Made by a program: the position numbers and the translations under genes
Part shown: piece by piece, positions 26,938 through 36,200 of the stretch
How the letters are laid out: every line of letters begins with the position of its first letter
How positions within the stretch are numbered: position 1 is the stretch's first letter
The notes under the pieces: model-generated
Databases searched by the model: none
What the model saw: the letters and a program-made list of their open reading frames with translations, nothing else
What the model was told of the DNA's origin: nothing
NCBI RefSeq assembly: GCF_001306915.1
Contig: NZ_LJTC01000015.1
Span: 37,571-101,570 of the forward strand
Source of the DNA: Pseudoalteromonas lipolytica
GTDB lineage: Bacteria > Pseudomonadota > Gammaproteobacteria > Enterobacterales > Alteromonadaceae
Reading direction: 5' to 3'
DNA: 64,000 nt

Positions 26938-28176
26938 CTAATCAGCTTGTTGCACTGCTTTGGGGAGAACAGCATTTAAGATAATCCCCAAAATTGCGCA
27001 TAAGCTCACACCTTGCAAACTAAACTCATCACCACCTATATGCATGCCACCAATACCAAACACTAAAATCAGTGCGATGATAGTCAAGTTGCGAGGCGCG
27101 GTAAGATCTTCACCTGATTTTACTAAGGTATTTAAACCAACAACGGCGATAGAGCCAAATAGTAGAATCATGATGCCGCCCATCACAGGTACCGGAATCG
27201 TTTGTAAACCCGCGCCCATTTTTGCCACAAACGCCAGCACAATAGCGATGATTGCGGTCCAAAGCATCACTCGAGGGTTGAAGTTACGCGTAAGCATTAC
27301 TGCCCCCGTTACCTCAGAGTACGTTGTATTAGGTGGACCACCAAAAACCGATGCCGCAGAGGTTGCTAAGCCATCACCTAGTAAAGTGCGGTGTAAACCT
27401 GGTTTCTTTAAATAGTCTTTACCTGTTACTTGGCTAATAGCCATCATGTCGCCAATATGTTCAATTGCTGGTGCAATGGCTACTGGCACCATAAACAAAA
27501 TAGCTTGCCACTTAAACTCAGGGTAAGTAAATGCAGGCACTGCTAGCCAGTTTGCTTCAGTGACCGCATTAAATTCAACAATACCTATAAATAACGAAGC
27601 AAGGTAACCTGCTACCACACCAGCAAGAATAGGAATAAGTTTAAATACACCTTTGCCCCATACCGCAAAAATCAGCGTAACCAGTAATGATAAACCAGAC
27701 ACTAAAATTGCTTGATCATAAGGAACTAATTGTGCACTGCCATCCCCTGTTTTACCCATTGCCATATTCACAGCGACGGGGGCTAAGGCTAGACCAATCA
27801 CCATAATCACAGGGCCAACAACCACAGGCGGTAACACCTTGTGCAGCGCATTCACGCCTTTAAATTTTACAATCAAGCTAAGCGCAACATAACAAAAGCC
27901 TGCCACCATCAAACCGCCCATAGTTGCGGGAATGCCCCACATTTGTACCGAGGCGATAATAGGTGCGATGAAAGCAAAAGACGATGCTAAAAAGATAGGA
28001 ACTTGGCCTTTGGTAACCACATGAAACAACAAGGTTCCTAAACCTGCGGTAAATAAAGCCACATTAGGATCAAGGCCTGTCAGTAGCGGCACAAGTACCA
28101 AGGCGCCAAATGCAACAAACAGCATTTGCGCGCCAGTTAGAATGGTTTTTAACGAAAATGTTTGATGATTTTCCAC
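26938..28176 (-). CDS. uraA: Uracil:H+ symporter (NCS2 family)
   Basis: 412-aa inner-membrane transporter with about 14 hydrophobic segments. NCS2 signatures are seen: LASSFAFIAPI in the TM3 region, a conserved Glu in PVAIAPAIEHIGDMMAIS, and GGPPNTTYSEVTGAVMLTR. Length is close to E. coli UraA (429 aa). It starts with GTG at 28176 behind AAGGCG and follows upp by 9 bp, so uracil uptake and its conversion to UMP are made together. Confidence 0.93.
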   Translation of the reverse strand: MENHQTFSLKTILTGAQMLFVAFGALVLVPLLTGLDPNVALFTAGLGTLLFHVVTKGQVPIFLASSFAFIAPIIASVQMWGIPATMGGLMVAGFCYVALSLIVKFKGVNALHKVLPPVVVGPVIMVIGLALAPVAVNMAMGKTGDGSAQLVPYDQAILVSGLSLLVTLIFAVWGKGVFKLIPILAGVVAGYLASLFIGIVEFNAVTEANWLAVPAFTYPEFKWQAILFMVPVAIAPAIEHIGDMMAISQVTGKDYLKKPGLHRTLLGDGLATSAASVFGGPPNTTYSEVTGAVMLTRNFNPRVMLWTAIIAIVLAFVAKMGAGLQTIPVPVMGGIMILLFGSIAVVGLNTLVKSGEDLTAPRNLTIIALILVFGIGGMHIGGDEFSLQGVSLCAILGIILNAVLPKAVQQAD

Positions 28177-28185
28177 GTGAGCGCC

Positions 28186-28815
28186 TTACACTGTGCCAAA
28201 AATTTTGTCACCGGCATCTCCTAAGCCTGGAATGATGTATCCTTTTTCGTTTAAGTGGCTATCTAATGATGCTGTGAAAATTTCAACATCAGGGTGGGCT
28301 GCAAGGGTTTTTTCTACGCCCTCTGGCGCTGCAACTAATACAATCACTTTAATATCTTTACAGCCAGCTTTTTTAAGCATATCGATAGTTGCAATCATTG
28401 AACCACCGGTTGCCAGCATTGGGTCAATAACGAGGCTTAAGCGCTCATCAATTTTACCCACGAGTTTTTCAAAGTAAGGAACTGGCTCAAGTGTTTCTTC
28501 GTTACGCTGAAGACCAACAACACTTACTTTTGCCGCAGGTAATAACTGCATTACACCATCCATCATACCAAGGCCGGCACGAAGAATAGGCACAACAGTA
28601 ATTTTTTTACCTTTGATATGCTCTACATCTAATGTTGAACCATCCCATCCAGTGATTTGTACGCTTTCTAATGGTAGGTTTTTTGTTGCTTCGTAAGTAA
28701 GCAAGGTACCTACTTCAGACGCTAGCTCACGGAAACTTTTAGTACTAATACCTTCTGCGCGCATAAGGCCAAGTTTGTGTTGAACTAACGGATGAGTAAT
28801 TACATGGATAGACAT
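28186..28815 (-). CDS. upp: Uracil phosphoribosyltransferase
   Basis: 209-aa enzyme converting uracil and PRPP to UMP. The PRPP-binding motif DPMLATGGSM and the C-terminal uracil-binding region GLGDAGDKIFGT are intact, and the length matches E. coli Upp (208 aa). First gene of the upp-uraA salvage operon. Confidence 0.97.
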   Translation of the reverse strand: MSIHVITHPLVQHKLGLMRAEGISTKSFRELASEVGTLLTYEATKNLPLESVQITGWDGSTLDVEHIKGKKITVVPILRAGLGMMDGVMQLLPAAKVSVVGLQRNEETLEPVPYFEKLVGKIDERLSLVIDPMLATGGSMIATIDMLKKAGCKDIKVIVLVAAPEGVEKTLAAHPDVEIFTASLDSHLNEKGYIIPGLGDAGDKIFGTV

Positions 28816-28958
28816 AAGTAGAACCTAAATGAAATAAATTACGCCTATTTTAGCGTAAATTAATGAGCTCTACTGCAAAAAATGCACAACATTTGCATTA
28901 ATTCTTTTAAATGACTTAATTTTATTCAATAAAAAGCAAACATACCTGTATAACTTCT

Positions 28959-29930
28959 TCAACCCGATAGTATTTTCTCCATAACCCAACTTGTATGAAG
29001 TGCGCTTTCACCGCTTGATGGGTGTGGTTGCTGAGCATGAAAATAGTTCGCCATGTTTTCAACATGATATTGTTGAATATGCGCGGGGTTATCAATTACG
29101 AACTGTTGTTTGCCCTGTGCGTTGTTAAGCAAAATCGGTTTTTCGTCAAAAACACTAAAGCTAAGCTCGCCTTCACTGCCAAAAATCATCACATCATCAA
29201 AACGATTAGATGAAGCAAAGTTCCAGCTCCCAGTGCCGGTAACACCAGATTGATGCTGCCAGTGCGCGGTAATAGCATCGAACGCAGAATATAAGCCTTG
29301 TTGATTAGCACATAAACCATGCACCTTATTAAAATCACCTAAAAGGTAAGCAAGTAAATCAAGACCATGGCTGGCTAAATCGTCGAAGTAACCTCCTCGT
29401 GCCACGTTTTGATCTGTGCGCCAGTTGTATTCACCCGACAAATCAAGAGCGTTAGGAGCTTTACTTAAATGCCAACTTACATGACGAGGCTTACCAATGG
29501 CACCTTGCTCAAGTAATTGTTTAACGTGATTAAAGCGTGGTAATGAACGGCGATAATAAGACACAAATAGCGGCTGTTTAGCCTCTTTAAATGCTGTAAC
29601 AATGTCAAGGCTATCTTGATAACTTGGCGCCAGTGGCTTTTCGATACAACACGGTTTACCTGCCGCAGCAACCTCAAGAGCAAACGCTTTATGGCTATCT
29701 GGCGGCGTGGCAATATACACGGCATCAACACTGTTATCGTTAATGAGTTCGCTCGGCGATGCGAACACCTTTGCAACATTGTGGCGTTTAGCATAATCAT
29801 GGGCTTTTTCTAAGTCGCGGCGTGTTACCCCAATAAGCGCAATACCTTCTGCGTGTTGATAAGCAGGGCCGCTTTTCACTTCGGTTACAGCACCACAGCC
29901 GATAATGGCAAATCGCATTGGCTTATTCAT
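28959..29930 (-). CDS. Gfo/Idh/MocA-family oxidoreductase
   Basis: 323-aa NAD(P)-dependent dehydrogenase. The Rossmann motif is at the N-terminus (AIIGCGAVTEVKSGPAY), the family's EKP motif is in CIEKPLAPS near residue 95, and the DDLASHGLDLLAYLLG segment near residue 178 carries the catalytic-region Asp/His. Substrates of the family are sugars, inositols or related polyols; the specific one cannot be read. The start at 29930 is 2 bp after the stop of the kinase gene, so the two form an operon. Confidence 0.82.
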   Translation of the reverse strand: MNKPMRFAIIGCGAVTEVKSGPAYQHAEGIALIGVTRRDLEKAHDYAKRHNVAKVFASPSELINDNSVDAVYIATPPDSHKAFALEVAAAGKPCCIEKPLAPSYQDSLDIVTAFKEAKQPLFVSYYRRSLPRFNHVKQLLEQGAIGKPRHVSWHLSKAPNALDLSGEYNWRTDQNVARGGYFDDLASHGLDLLAYLLGDFNKVHGLCANQQGLYSAFDAITAHWQHQSGVTGTGSWNFASSNRFDDVMIFGSEGELSFSVFDEKPILLNNAQGKQQFVIDNPAHIQQYHVENMANYFHAQQPHPSSGESALHTSWVMEKILSG

Positions 29931-29932
29931 TG

Positions 29933-30880
29933 CTAATCCTTTATTTTTAAGTACGTTACAAATTGCTGCTGCATGTAGCCGTTTATTTTTGCATGAGCAG
30001 GGCTCCAACCTGCTAAAAAGCGATAAAAATCGCTCCATGCGTAACACCAAAGCGCTCGCCAACTGCTAACAACATGCGCTGGGTTTACATTTGGTTGATA
30101 ACGTTTTAGTGCCTGTGTGAGGGTGTCAAAATAGCGATTTAAATAGTCATCTGCAACTGATTTTAATGCCGTATCATTTAAGCAACTGCCTAAAAAATAC
30201 ATGACATCAATCACCCCAACACCCCTGCCTACATATTGAAAATCATAGCCAAGAACATGCTGGTTTTGTGGCGCAATAGCAAAATTGGCAAGCTTAGCAT
30301 CACCATGAATTAATGTTTGGTAAGGTGACTCATTCAACGCAGTATCAATAGCGTGTGCCTGCGCTTTTAAGCTTAAATCGCTCATACGCTTTAGCTCATC
30401 GGGCCGTGTTGCTAAATGCCAATAACTACCTCGCGGCCAAAGGCCATCGGCAGAGCTTGCTAAATGAAAAGCATGAAAGTGTGCAAGCCAGTTTATAATT
30501 GCTTCAATGTCGCGGTGTGTAGCACTTGCTTGCTGGTAGCCAAGTGCACTGAAATCACTAAATAACAGCGCTTGCTTACTGCCCTCTTGGATTGCCTCAA
30601 TACAATGAATAGCCGCAGCTTCATGGGGCAATTGCTTAGCGTAATGCCGATACCAATTAAATTCGACTAAGTAAGATTGCCGCTTTCTGGCAAGCGCAAA
30701 ATCACTTTGTTTTATACGACTATGATTAATTTGACTTGGCACTTCAATCGCTTTAATTACCCTAGCAGCACCATTCATTTGGCAACGAATAATCTCACCG
30801 CAACCACTCCATACTGATGCCGCTTGCCGTAGCTCTGTAATGTTTGAAAAGTGAGAAGTAACAAATTGCCTAAGATCCAT
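29933..30880 (-). CDS. Aminoglycoside-phosphotransferase-fold kinase of unknown substrate
   Basis: 315-aa APH/choline-kinase-fold protein. The catalytic loop HGDAKLANF is near residue 193 and the metal-binding Asp follows in VLGYDFQYVGRG. It more resembles the ecdysteroid/choline-kinase-like branch than true antibiotic kinases. The paired Gfo/Idh/MocA gene suggests a small-molecule (sugar or amino alcohol) pathway. There is no reason to infer antibiotic resistance. Confidence 0.72.
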   Translation of the reverse strand: MDLRQFVTSHFSNITELRQAASVWSGCGEIIRCQMNGAARVIKAIEVPSQINHSRIKQSDFALARKRQSYLVEFNWYRHYAKQLPHEAAAIHCIEAIQEGSKQALLFSDFSALGYQQASATHRDIEAIINWLAHFHAFHLASSADGLWPRGSYWHLATRPDELKRMSDLSLKAQAHAIDTALNESPYQTLIHGDAKLANFAIAPQNQHVLGYDFQYVGRGVGVIDVMYFLGSCLNDTALKSVADDYLNRYFDTLTQALKRYQPNVNPAHVVSSWRALWCYAWSDFYRFLAGWSPAHAKINGYMQQQFVTYLKIKD

Positions 30881-30957
30881 AACGCTCTGTAATTTATATA
30901 AACCGATGGCAATGGTAGGTGATATTGGCTATTGGTACAACGACCTATAAGCAATAA

Positions 30958-30982
30958 AAAACCCGTGCTAAGCACGGGTTTT
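30958..30982 (-). terminator. Rho-independent terminator of the acyl-CoA dehydrogenase gene
   Basis: AAAACCCGTGC / GCACGGGTTTT stem with a 3-nt loop; on the minus strand it runs into a six-T tract. It begins about 45 bp after the stop at 31026. Confidence 0.85.
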
Positions 30983-31025
30983 CGAAGATAAAGTCCTAAT
31001 ACTGCTCAGGACTTGCATTGTTGAA

Positions 31026-33281
31026 TTACTCGTTTACCACACTTTTAAGTGGGTTTACTGGCTTTGCATTGTCATCCAGTAAGTTCATGTCAAAGTCGAA
31101 CTCATCAACACGAATCGCTTTTTCACGTTTCTTGTTGTAATCAATCAGTTTTGCATACTCTTCTTCGTTGATAACACTTGCAACAAGTGCATTATCAAGC
31201 GTTTCTGCAAAACGAACACCCGGCTTAATAGTTTTAGCACGCAGTGCTTTTTTAACTTTTGCAAGTAAATCAAGGCACGCCATTTTCGCTTTGTACGCTT
31301 GCTCATTGATGTAATGACCATCACCTTCAATTGGATTAACCAAGTGAGTGATTTGCGCTTTAAATGCCGTATCCATTTGCGCTTGAGTGGCAAGTTCACG
31401 GATTAAATCATCGCTGATTTTAGGCATTTTCATTGAGTAGTTCATCGTAATGAAACGCATGAACTTACGAGTACCACTTGCAGGGAAGTTATCTAAGAAC
31501 TTATGCAATGCTTCTTCAGCGCTTTGTAGTGCAAAGCGAGTCGCATAATGGAAGTAAGGCGCAGCTTGCTCACGTTCACTGCTTGCTACTTTTTGCTCGT
31601 AGTATTTAATTGATGCCATCGCCGCATACAAGAAGCTCATTACGTCGCCTAAACGTGCAGATAGCATTTCTGCTTGCTTAAGTTTGCCGCCCAGTACCAA
31701 TAACGAGAAGTCAGCGTAAACTGCAAGTTTTGCAGATAATTTATGCGCTGCTTTTTCGTATTCACGTACTTCGGGTAGTGACGATTTAGCACCGGCAGTA
31801 AACGGTAATACACCTAAACGGAAAGCACGTAAGCTGTTAGCTACGCTGTAACCTACTGTTTTACGTAAGATGCTGTTGAATTCTTTATCTGCATTTTTGT
31901 CTTCGCTATGGATAGACTCAACCATAGATTGAAGGTAAGGGTGACAACGCATTACACCTTGGCCAAAAATCATTAGGTTACGAGTAAGAATGTTTGCACC
32001 TTCAACCGTGATTGCGATTGGTTGTGCAACATATCCACTTGCTAATGTATTTTGCGGGCCATTTTGAATTGCTTTACCTGCTTGAATATCCATTGCTGAA
32101 TCAAGCACGTTACGACCGATTTCTGTCATGTGGTATTTAGCAATAGCAGTGACTACAGATGGTTTTAAGCCCATGCCTAAACCTTCTGTTGTTAATACAC
32201 GCATTGCTTCTTGAAGATAAGTTTTACCTGCGATATCAGCAAGCTTCTCTTGAATACCTTCGAATTGACCAATCGCCAGACCAAACTGCTCGCGAACTGC
32301 TGCGTACTCAGAAGCACCTTTAAATGCTACCTGTGATGAACTAACACCTAGTGCCGGTAAAGAGATACCACGGCCTGCACCTAAACAGCTAACCAGCATC
32401 TGCCAGCCACGGCCGATGTTCTTTTGACCACCAATGATGAAGTCCATTGGTACAAATACTTTTTCACCGCGAGTCGTACCGTTGTAAAAACGGATACCCA
32501 TAGGATCATGACGATTACCAAGTTCAACACCAGGGTGATCTTTAGGAATTAGCGCACAGGTAATACCGAGGTTTTCTTTGCCACCGAGTAAACCATCAGG
32601 GTCAACTACTTTAAATGCTAAACCTAATACTGTCGCAATTGGCGCAAGTGTGATGTAACGTTTGTCCCAGGTAATTTCTAAACCTAGCACTTCTTCGCCA
32701 TTAAACTGACCACGTTTAACAACACCGATATCTGGAATACCACCCGCATCTGAACCCGCTTCTGGGCTAGTTAGTGCGAAACAAGGAATGTCGCGACCAT
32801 TTGCAAGACGTGGTAAGTAGTGATCTTGTTGCTCTTTAGTACCAAAGTGAAGTAATAGCTCACCTGGGCCTAATGAATTAGGAACCATCACGGTTACCGC
32901 AACCGCAGAACTCTTAGTCGCGATAGTCGCAACGATTGTTGAGTTTGCATATGGGCTGAATTCTAAACCGCCGAATGATTTAGGAATGATAAGCGAGAAA
33001 AAGCGCTCTTTTTTCAAGAAATCAAGAATGTAGTCAGGAAGATGAACACCATTTTGAATTTCAGAATCATCAATCATTGATAATAATTCTTTCACAGGGC
33101 CATCTAAGAATGCTTGCTCTTCAGCGCTCAGCTTAGCTGCTGGCACGTCACGAAGTGCATCGAAATCAGGTTTACCTTGGTAGATTGAACCTTCTAACCA
33201 AACATCACCCGCATCTAACGCTTCTTGTTCTGTAATTGAAATACTAGGTAATACTTTTTTTAATTTTGTACGTAAGCTCAT
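31026..33281 (-). CDS. fadE: FadE-type acyl-CoA dehydrogenase
   Basis: 751-aa flavoenzyme for the first step of fatty acid beta-oxidation. It has the long FadE architecture: an N-terminal leader to about 75, an acyl-CoA dehydrogenase core with the FAD-contacting CFALTSPEAGSDAGG near 175 and the VEGANILTRNLMIFGQG segment near 425, and a C-terminal DUF1974-type extension (about 460-740). E. coli FadE is 814 aa with a membrane anchor; this shorter form is common in marine relatives. Two FadR-like operators precede it. It is monocistronic, with its own terminator. Confidence 0.87.
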   Translation of the reverse strand: MSLRTKLKKVLPSISITEQEALDAGDVWLEGSIYQGKPDFDALRDVPAAKLSAEEQAFLDGPVKELLSMIDDSEIQNGVHLPDYILDFLKKERFFSLIIPKSFGGLEFSPYANSTIVATIATKSSAVAVTVMVPNSLGPGELLLHFGTKEQQDHYLPRLANGRDIPCFALTSPEAGSDAGGIPDIGVVKRGQFNGEEVLGLEITWDKRYITLAPIATVLGLAFKVVDPDGLLGGKENLGITCALIPKDHPGVELGNRHDPMGIRFYNGTTRGEKVFVPMDFIIGGQKNIGRGWQMLVSCLGAGRGISLPALGVSSSQVAFKGASEYAAVREQFGLAIGQFEGIQEKLADIAGKTYLQEAMRVLTTEGLGMGLKPSVVTAIAKYHMTEIGRNVLDSAMDIQAGKAIQNGPQNTLASGYVAQPIAITVEGANILTRNLMIFGQGVMRCHPYLQSMVESIHSEDKNADKEFNSILRKTVGYSVANSLRAFRLGVLPFTAGAKSSLPEVREYEKAAHKLSAKLAVYADFSLLVLGGKLKQAEMLSARLGDVMSFLYAAMASIKYYEQKVASSEREQAAPYFHYATRFALQSAEEALHKFLDNFPASGTRKFMRFITMNYSMKMPKISDDLIRELATQAQMDTAFKAQITHLVNPIEGDGHYINEQAYKAKMACLDLLAKVKKALRAKTIKPGVRFAETLDNALVASVINEEEYAKLIDYNKKREKAIRVDEFDFDMNLLDDNAKPVNPLKSVVNE

Positions 33282-33285
33282 AATA

Positions 33286-33302
33286 AACTCATCCGACCAG
33301 AT
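33286..33302 (-). promoter_or_regulatory. FadR-like operator, proximal
   Basis: AACTCATCCGACCAGAT matches 14 of 17 positions of the FadR consensus AACTGGTCNGACCAGTT. It lies 5 bp before the fadE start codon, where binding would block transcription or translation initiation. Confidence 0.5.
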
Positions 33303-33341
33303 AGTAATACCTACATTACGTCATAAAATAAGCAATAGATC

Positions 33342-33358
33342 AATTGGTCCAACCAGTT
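33342..33358 (-). promoter_or_regulatory. FadR-like operator overlapping the fadE promoter
   Basis: AATTGGTCCAACCAGTT matches 15 of 17 positions of the FadR consensus. On the minus strand it contains a possible -35 (TTGGAC), with TATTTT 16 bp downstream as -10, the arrangement expected for repression of fadE when acyl-CoA is absent. Confidence 0.6.
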
Positions 33359-33419
33359 TTTTTAACATTTTTTTATATTTATTTTTTCTTTGCATGCTAA
33401 GCACTTGAATACAATGGGT

Positions 33420-33431
33420 TTACACGTGTAA
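33420..33431. promoter_or_regulatory. Perfect 12-bp palindrome TTACACGTGTAA
   Basis: Lies between the fadE control region and the terminator of the phospholipase D gene, about 140 bp upstream of fadE. It looks like an operator for a dimeric regulator, but no family is assigned. Confidence 0.25.
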
Positions 33432-33486
33432 GCTCAAACGCTATTTTTTATCCCAAAATGGTTAACAACTAAAGGCTGACAATAAA

Positions 33487-33510
33487 AAGCCCAACTAAAA
33501 AGTTGGGCTT
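33487..33510 (-). terminator. Rho-independent terminator of the phospholipase D gene
   Basis: AAGCCCAACT / AGTTGGGCTT stem with a 4-nt loop, followed on the minus strand by a T run; about 25 bp after the stop at 33535. Confidence 0.88.
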
Positions 33511-33534
33511 AGGTGTAAATGCTGAAGGAATGCT

Positions 33535-35067
33535 TTATAGCTCATCCTCGATAGGGAATAACGAAATAAACCACACTTGAAAACGTCGCCAAGAAGAAGT
33601 TTGTGGCTCTTCATCAAATTGCTCATTACTCACTGTGTCGAGCCAAACTAAATCATCACCCTTTAAATCAACTTTCCAAGCATACTCAGCCATATCAATA
33701 TCAACCCACTTTGATAATGATCGGCTTAATTTAGAGCTGTTGATCAATACACCCATTTCAGTATTTAAATCAAGTGAGCGAGGGTCAAGGTTCATGGTAC
33801 CGACAAAGATCTTTTCATCATCAAAGGTCATGGTTTTTGCGTGTAGGCTTGCTTGTGATGACCCAGTAACCTTACGCCCTGCTTTGCGCTTAACGGCCAT
33901 CAAGTCACTTGGCTTTAATTCCCAAAGTTTTACCCCTCCAGAAATTAAATCTTTGCGGTACTTTTTATATCCTGCATGCACAGCTGAGACATCCGTGGCG
34001 GCTAGTGAATTTGTTAGCACAGTAACGTTAACGCCCTGCCGCACCCAGTTTGTTAGCAACTTAACGCCTTGCTCTTTGGGAATAAAGTAAGGCGAAATGA
34101 TAATAACTCTTTGCTGTGGTTGCCCAAGTCTTTTAAGTAAACGTGGCGACATATTTGACGACTTTTCACGTACATCATTTAAAACCTTATCAGGATGGTC
34201 AAAAAACAGCTCTGAGGTTTGCCAGTCAAATGTAATTTCGTCATCAAGCAAGCGTTTAACAAACTCGCTTTCATGTAGCTGCTGAACATAATTGCTCTGT
34301 CGGTTTTGTTCAACATAGGTCGACAATGTTTTAGTGATATCTATAAGTGATTGTTCATCACGTTTACCGTGTAAATCTTCAACTGGATAAGACAATTGAT
34401 GATTCCAATATAAATCAAATGCTTTTGATGCATTTGGAACAATTTCACCAACACTCATTACATCTAAATCAATAAACTCAGAATGATCTTCAGCCGAAAA
34501 GTACGCATTACCAATGTTTCGCCCACCAGTAATAAAAATACGATTATCGACTATAAAGCTCTTATTATGCATGCGCCTAGAAAGCTGTCTAAAGTTGGTA
34601 ATAAAGCCGAGCGCCCTAAAACGACGGTTAGGGAATGGATTAAATAATCGAACTTCAATATTAGGGTGAACAGCCAGAGCGGCTAAATCAAGCTCACTGT
34701 CGGCTTGCGATAAGTCATCGAGCAACAAGCGAATTCTTACCCCCCTATCTGCGGCTTTTAATAAAAAGGCCGTAAATAAAATGGTGGTTTGCTGCCTGTG
34801 GTATAAATAGTACTGCACATCAATGGTGTGCTCTGCAGAATCAATGAGCGCCAACCTAGCTACAAAGGCATCGACCCCATCTGCTAAAGGATAAAACCCT
34901 GATAACCCAGGATGATTATTACCCACTGCATCTCCTATGGTACTGGGTGTATCTGCTGCAATGGCATAGCTTGGTTGAATGGACTCTCGTGAAGGTAATT
35001 GCGCGCAGCCCGCGGTGATTAAAATCAGTACTGCACAAAAAAGTGATTTTGAAGAGTCTATTATCAT
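33535..35067 (-). CDS. Phospholipase D-family lipoprotein (ClsC/YmdC-like)
   Basis: 510-aa protein with a lipobox (ITAGC, Cys at about residue 21) and two HKD motifs: HNKSFIVDN with GGRNIG near residue 165, and LHAKTMTFDD with GTMNLDPRS near residue 410. The paired HKD layout and length match cardiolipin synthase C-type enzymes, which make cardiolipin by phosphatidyl transfer. Unlike ClsC it appears anchored as a lipoprotein facing the periplasm, so a periplasmic phospholipase or transferase activity is possible. Monocistronic. Confidence 0.82.
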   Translation of the reverse strand: MIIDSSKSLFCAVLILITAGCAQLPSRESIQPSYAIAADTPSTIGDAVGNNHPGLSGFYPLADGVDAFVARLALIDSAEHTIDVQYYLYHRQQTTILFTAFLLKAADRGVRIRLLLDDLSQADSELDLAALAVHPNIEVRLFNPFPNRRFRALGFITNFRQLSRRMHNKSFIVDNRIFITGGRNIGNAYFSAEDHSEFIDLDVMSVGEIVPNASKAFDLYWNHQLSYPVEDLHGKRDEQSLIDITKTLSTYVEQNRQSNYVQQLHESEFVKRLLDDEITFDWQTSELFFDHPDKVLNDVREKSSNMSPRLLKRLGQPQQRVIIISPYFIPKEQGVKLLTNWVRQGVNVTVLTNSLAATDVSAVHAGYKKYRKDLISGGVKLWELKPSDLMAVKRKAGRKVTGSSQASLHAKTMTFDDEKIFVGTMNLDPRSLDLNTEMGVLINSSKLSRSLSKWVDIDMAEYAWKVDLKGDDLVWLDTVSNEQFDEEPQTSSWRRFQVWFISLFPIEDEL

Positions 35068-35197
35068 GGCTTCCTACCAATGACCGTGTGATACACGTAT
35101 CTGCTTTGTTATAACCCTAATAAATGAAGGGGTTAAAAGCAAATAAAAACTCGTAAGTATGGGGATTAATTAGAACAATTGAACGAAGAAAAAATAG

Positions 35198-35215
35198 TTA
35201 AGCACGCATGCTTAA
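35198..35215 (-). terminator. Terminator region of bfd
   Basis: TTAAGCA / TGCTTAA stem with a 4-nt loop and a T-rich tract beyond it on the minus strand. A second perfect 9-bp hairpin (GAGCAAGTA / TACTTGCTC, 35216-35240) overlaps the bfd stop just before it. Confidence 0.7.
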
Positions 35216-35225
35216 GAGCAAGTAA

Positions 35226-35420
35226 CTACGCTACTTGCTCAGTGATATCTGCAATTTCGATCAGTTTGCGATTAAGAATTTTTTTACAACAACCGCAACA
35301 CTTGCCGCACTGGCTACCCACTTGCAGCTCTTTTGATAAATCGCGCATCGTCATAGCGCCATCATCAATTGTTTGTTCGATTTTTTTATCAGTCACACCA
35401 TGACATAAACAGATATACAT
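35226..35420 (-). CDS. bfd: Bacterioferritin-associated ferredoxin
   Basis: 64-aa [2Fe-2S] protein with the Bfd cysteine pattern: Cys4 and Cys6 (CLC), Cys38 and Cys41 (CGKC). Bfd reduces iron stored in bacterioferritin for release. An extra Cys cluster (CCGCC) follows the fourth ligand. A partial Fur-like sequence (AATGAGAGTGGTTTGCATT, 13 of 18 positions) overlaps the ribosome-binding region at 35422-35440; iron control is expected for this gene but the site is weak. Confidence 0.92.
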   Translation of the reverse strand: MYICLCHGVTDKKIEQTIDDGAMTMRDLSKELQVGSQCGKCCGCCKKILNRKLIEIADITEQVA

Positions 35421-35724
35421 GAATGCAAACCACTCTCATTTCTCTTGATGGTCAGCATATTAATCTAAACGGTAATAGTTCGCAATAGTGTTATAGGCAA
35501 TATTTGCATAACTTTTATACTGAAATTTCATAAATGGCACACAGCTAAAAATTTTCCCTTATGATTTGGGCAGTTAGTTAAAGGCGAATAAAGAAAAAAT
35601 TTCTAACTTTTTTGAGAGGGTTTGGTTTGGAGTTGAAAGAAAAAGAGAGGATGGCTCAGATACAGAGCATTGGTAAATAACAGAGAAGCCAACACTTCAA
35701 CAACTGGAAAAACATGCGCCTTGA
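35421..35724. other. Intergenic region without a recognised gene
   Basis: 304 bp of A/T-rich sequence between bfd and the toxin gene. Apart from the weak Fur-like site next to bfd, no hairpin, repeat copy or open frame of note was seen. It marks the left edge of the accessory island. Confidence 0.4.
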
Positions 35725-36198
35725 TTAAGGGAAGAGCAACTCGTCCTTAGCTGCTTTTAAAAGTTCATCCCATCCCTCAGGTGGATGACCAGAATTTAAC
35801 ATCTTTTCGAATACTTTGTAGGCATCGGTTTTACTACCGTATGCACGTTTATTATTTTCATCATTGACCCATGCATAAACGATGATTTTTGACCCTAAAT
35901 GATATCGAAAAAACAAACGGTATTGTTGGAAGAACTTTGCTCTAAACCAGTGCTTGTTATCATCACCTAATGTGCTTCCTTGGCGAAATTCAGGGCTGGT
36001 AGGATCGTGCGGTATGAGTTCAAAGATTAACCGTTGAATAGCGGCTAATCGTTTCGTGGCATTTTTTTTAAGGTAGCCCTTTGGATCTTTATTCCGAAGA
36101 GCCTCAACTTGAACTTTAAGGCTTATGTATTGCTCTTTAAACAATGGATGAGTGTAAAGTGTCCAACCATTTACGACCATTGGTATCGTTTTTTGCAA
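35725..36198 (-). CDS. yhaV: YhaV-type RNase toxin of a type II toxin-antitoxin pair
   Basis: 157-aa RelE-superfamily ribonuclease. It aligns through its length with E. coli YhaV: VNGWTLYTHPLF at the start, RLFFRYH in the core, AWVNDENNKRAYGSKTDAY and a GHPPEGWDEL tail. YhaV cleaves mRNA on translating ribosomes and is held inactive by PrlF. The antitoxin gene ends 2 bp upstream of its ATG, the usual order. Confidence 0.92.
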   Translation of the reverse strand: MQKTIPMVVNGWTLYTHPLFKEQYISLKVQVEALRNKDPKGYLKKNATKRLAAIQRLIFELIPHDPTSPEFRQGSTLGDDNKHWFRAKFFQQYRLFFRYHLGSKIIVYAWVNDENNKRAYGSKTDAYKVFEKMLNSGHPPEGWDELLKAAKDELLFP

Positions 36199-36200
36199 AC

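Noticed and set aside
28882..28898. PurR-like site upstream of upp
   Set aside because: ATGCACAACATTTGCAT is a loose palindrome that aligns with the PurR box only with a one-base shift; too weak to call.
29933..30880. Aminoglycoside resistance gene
   Set aside because: Only the kinase fold is shared; pairing with a Gfo/Idh/MocA gene suggests metabolism.
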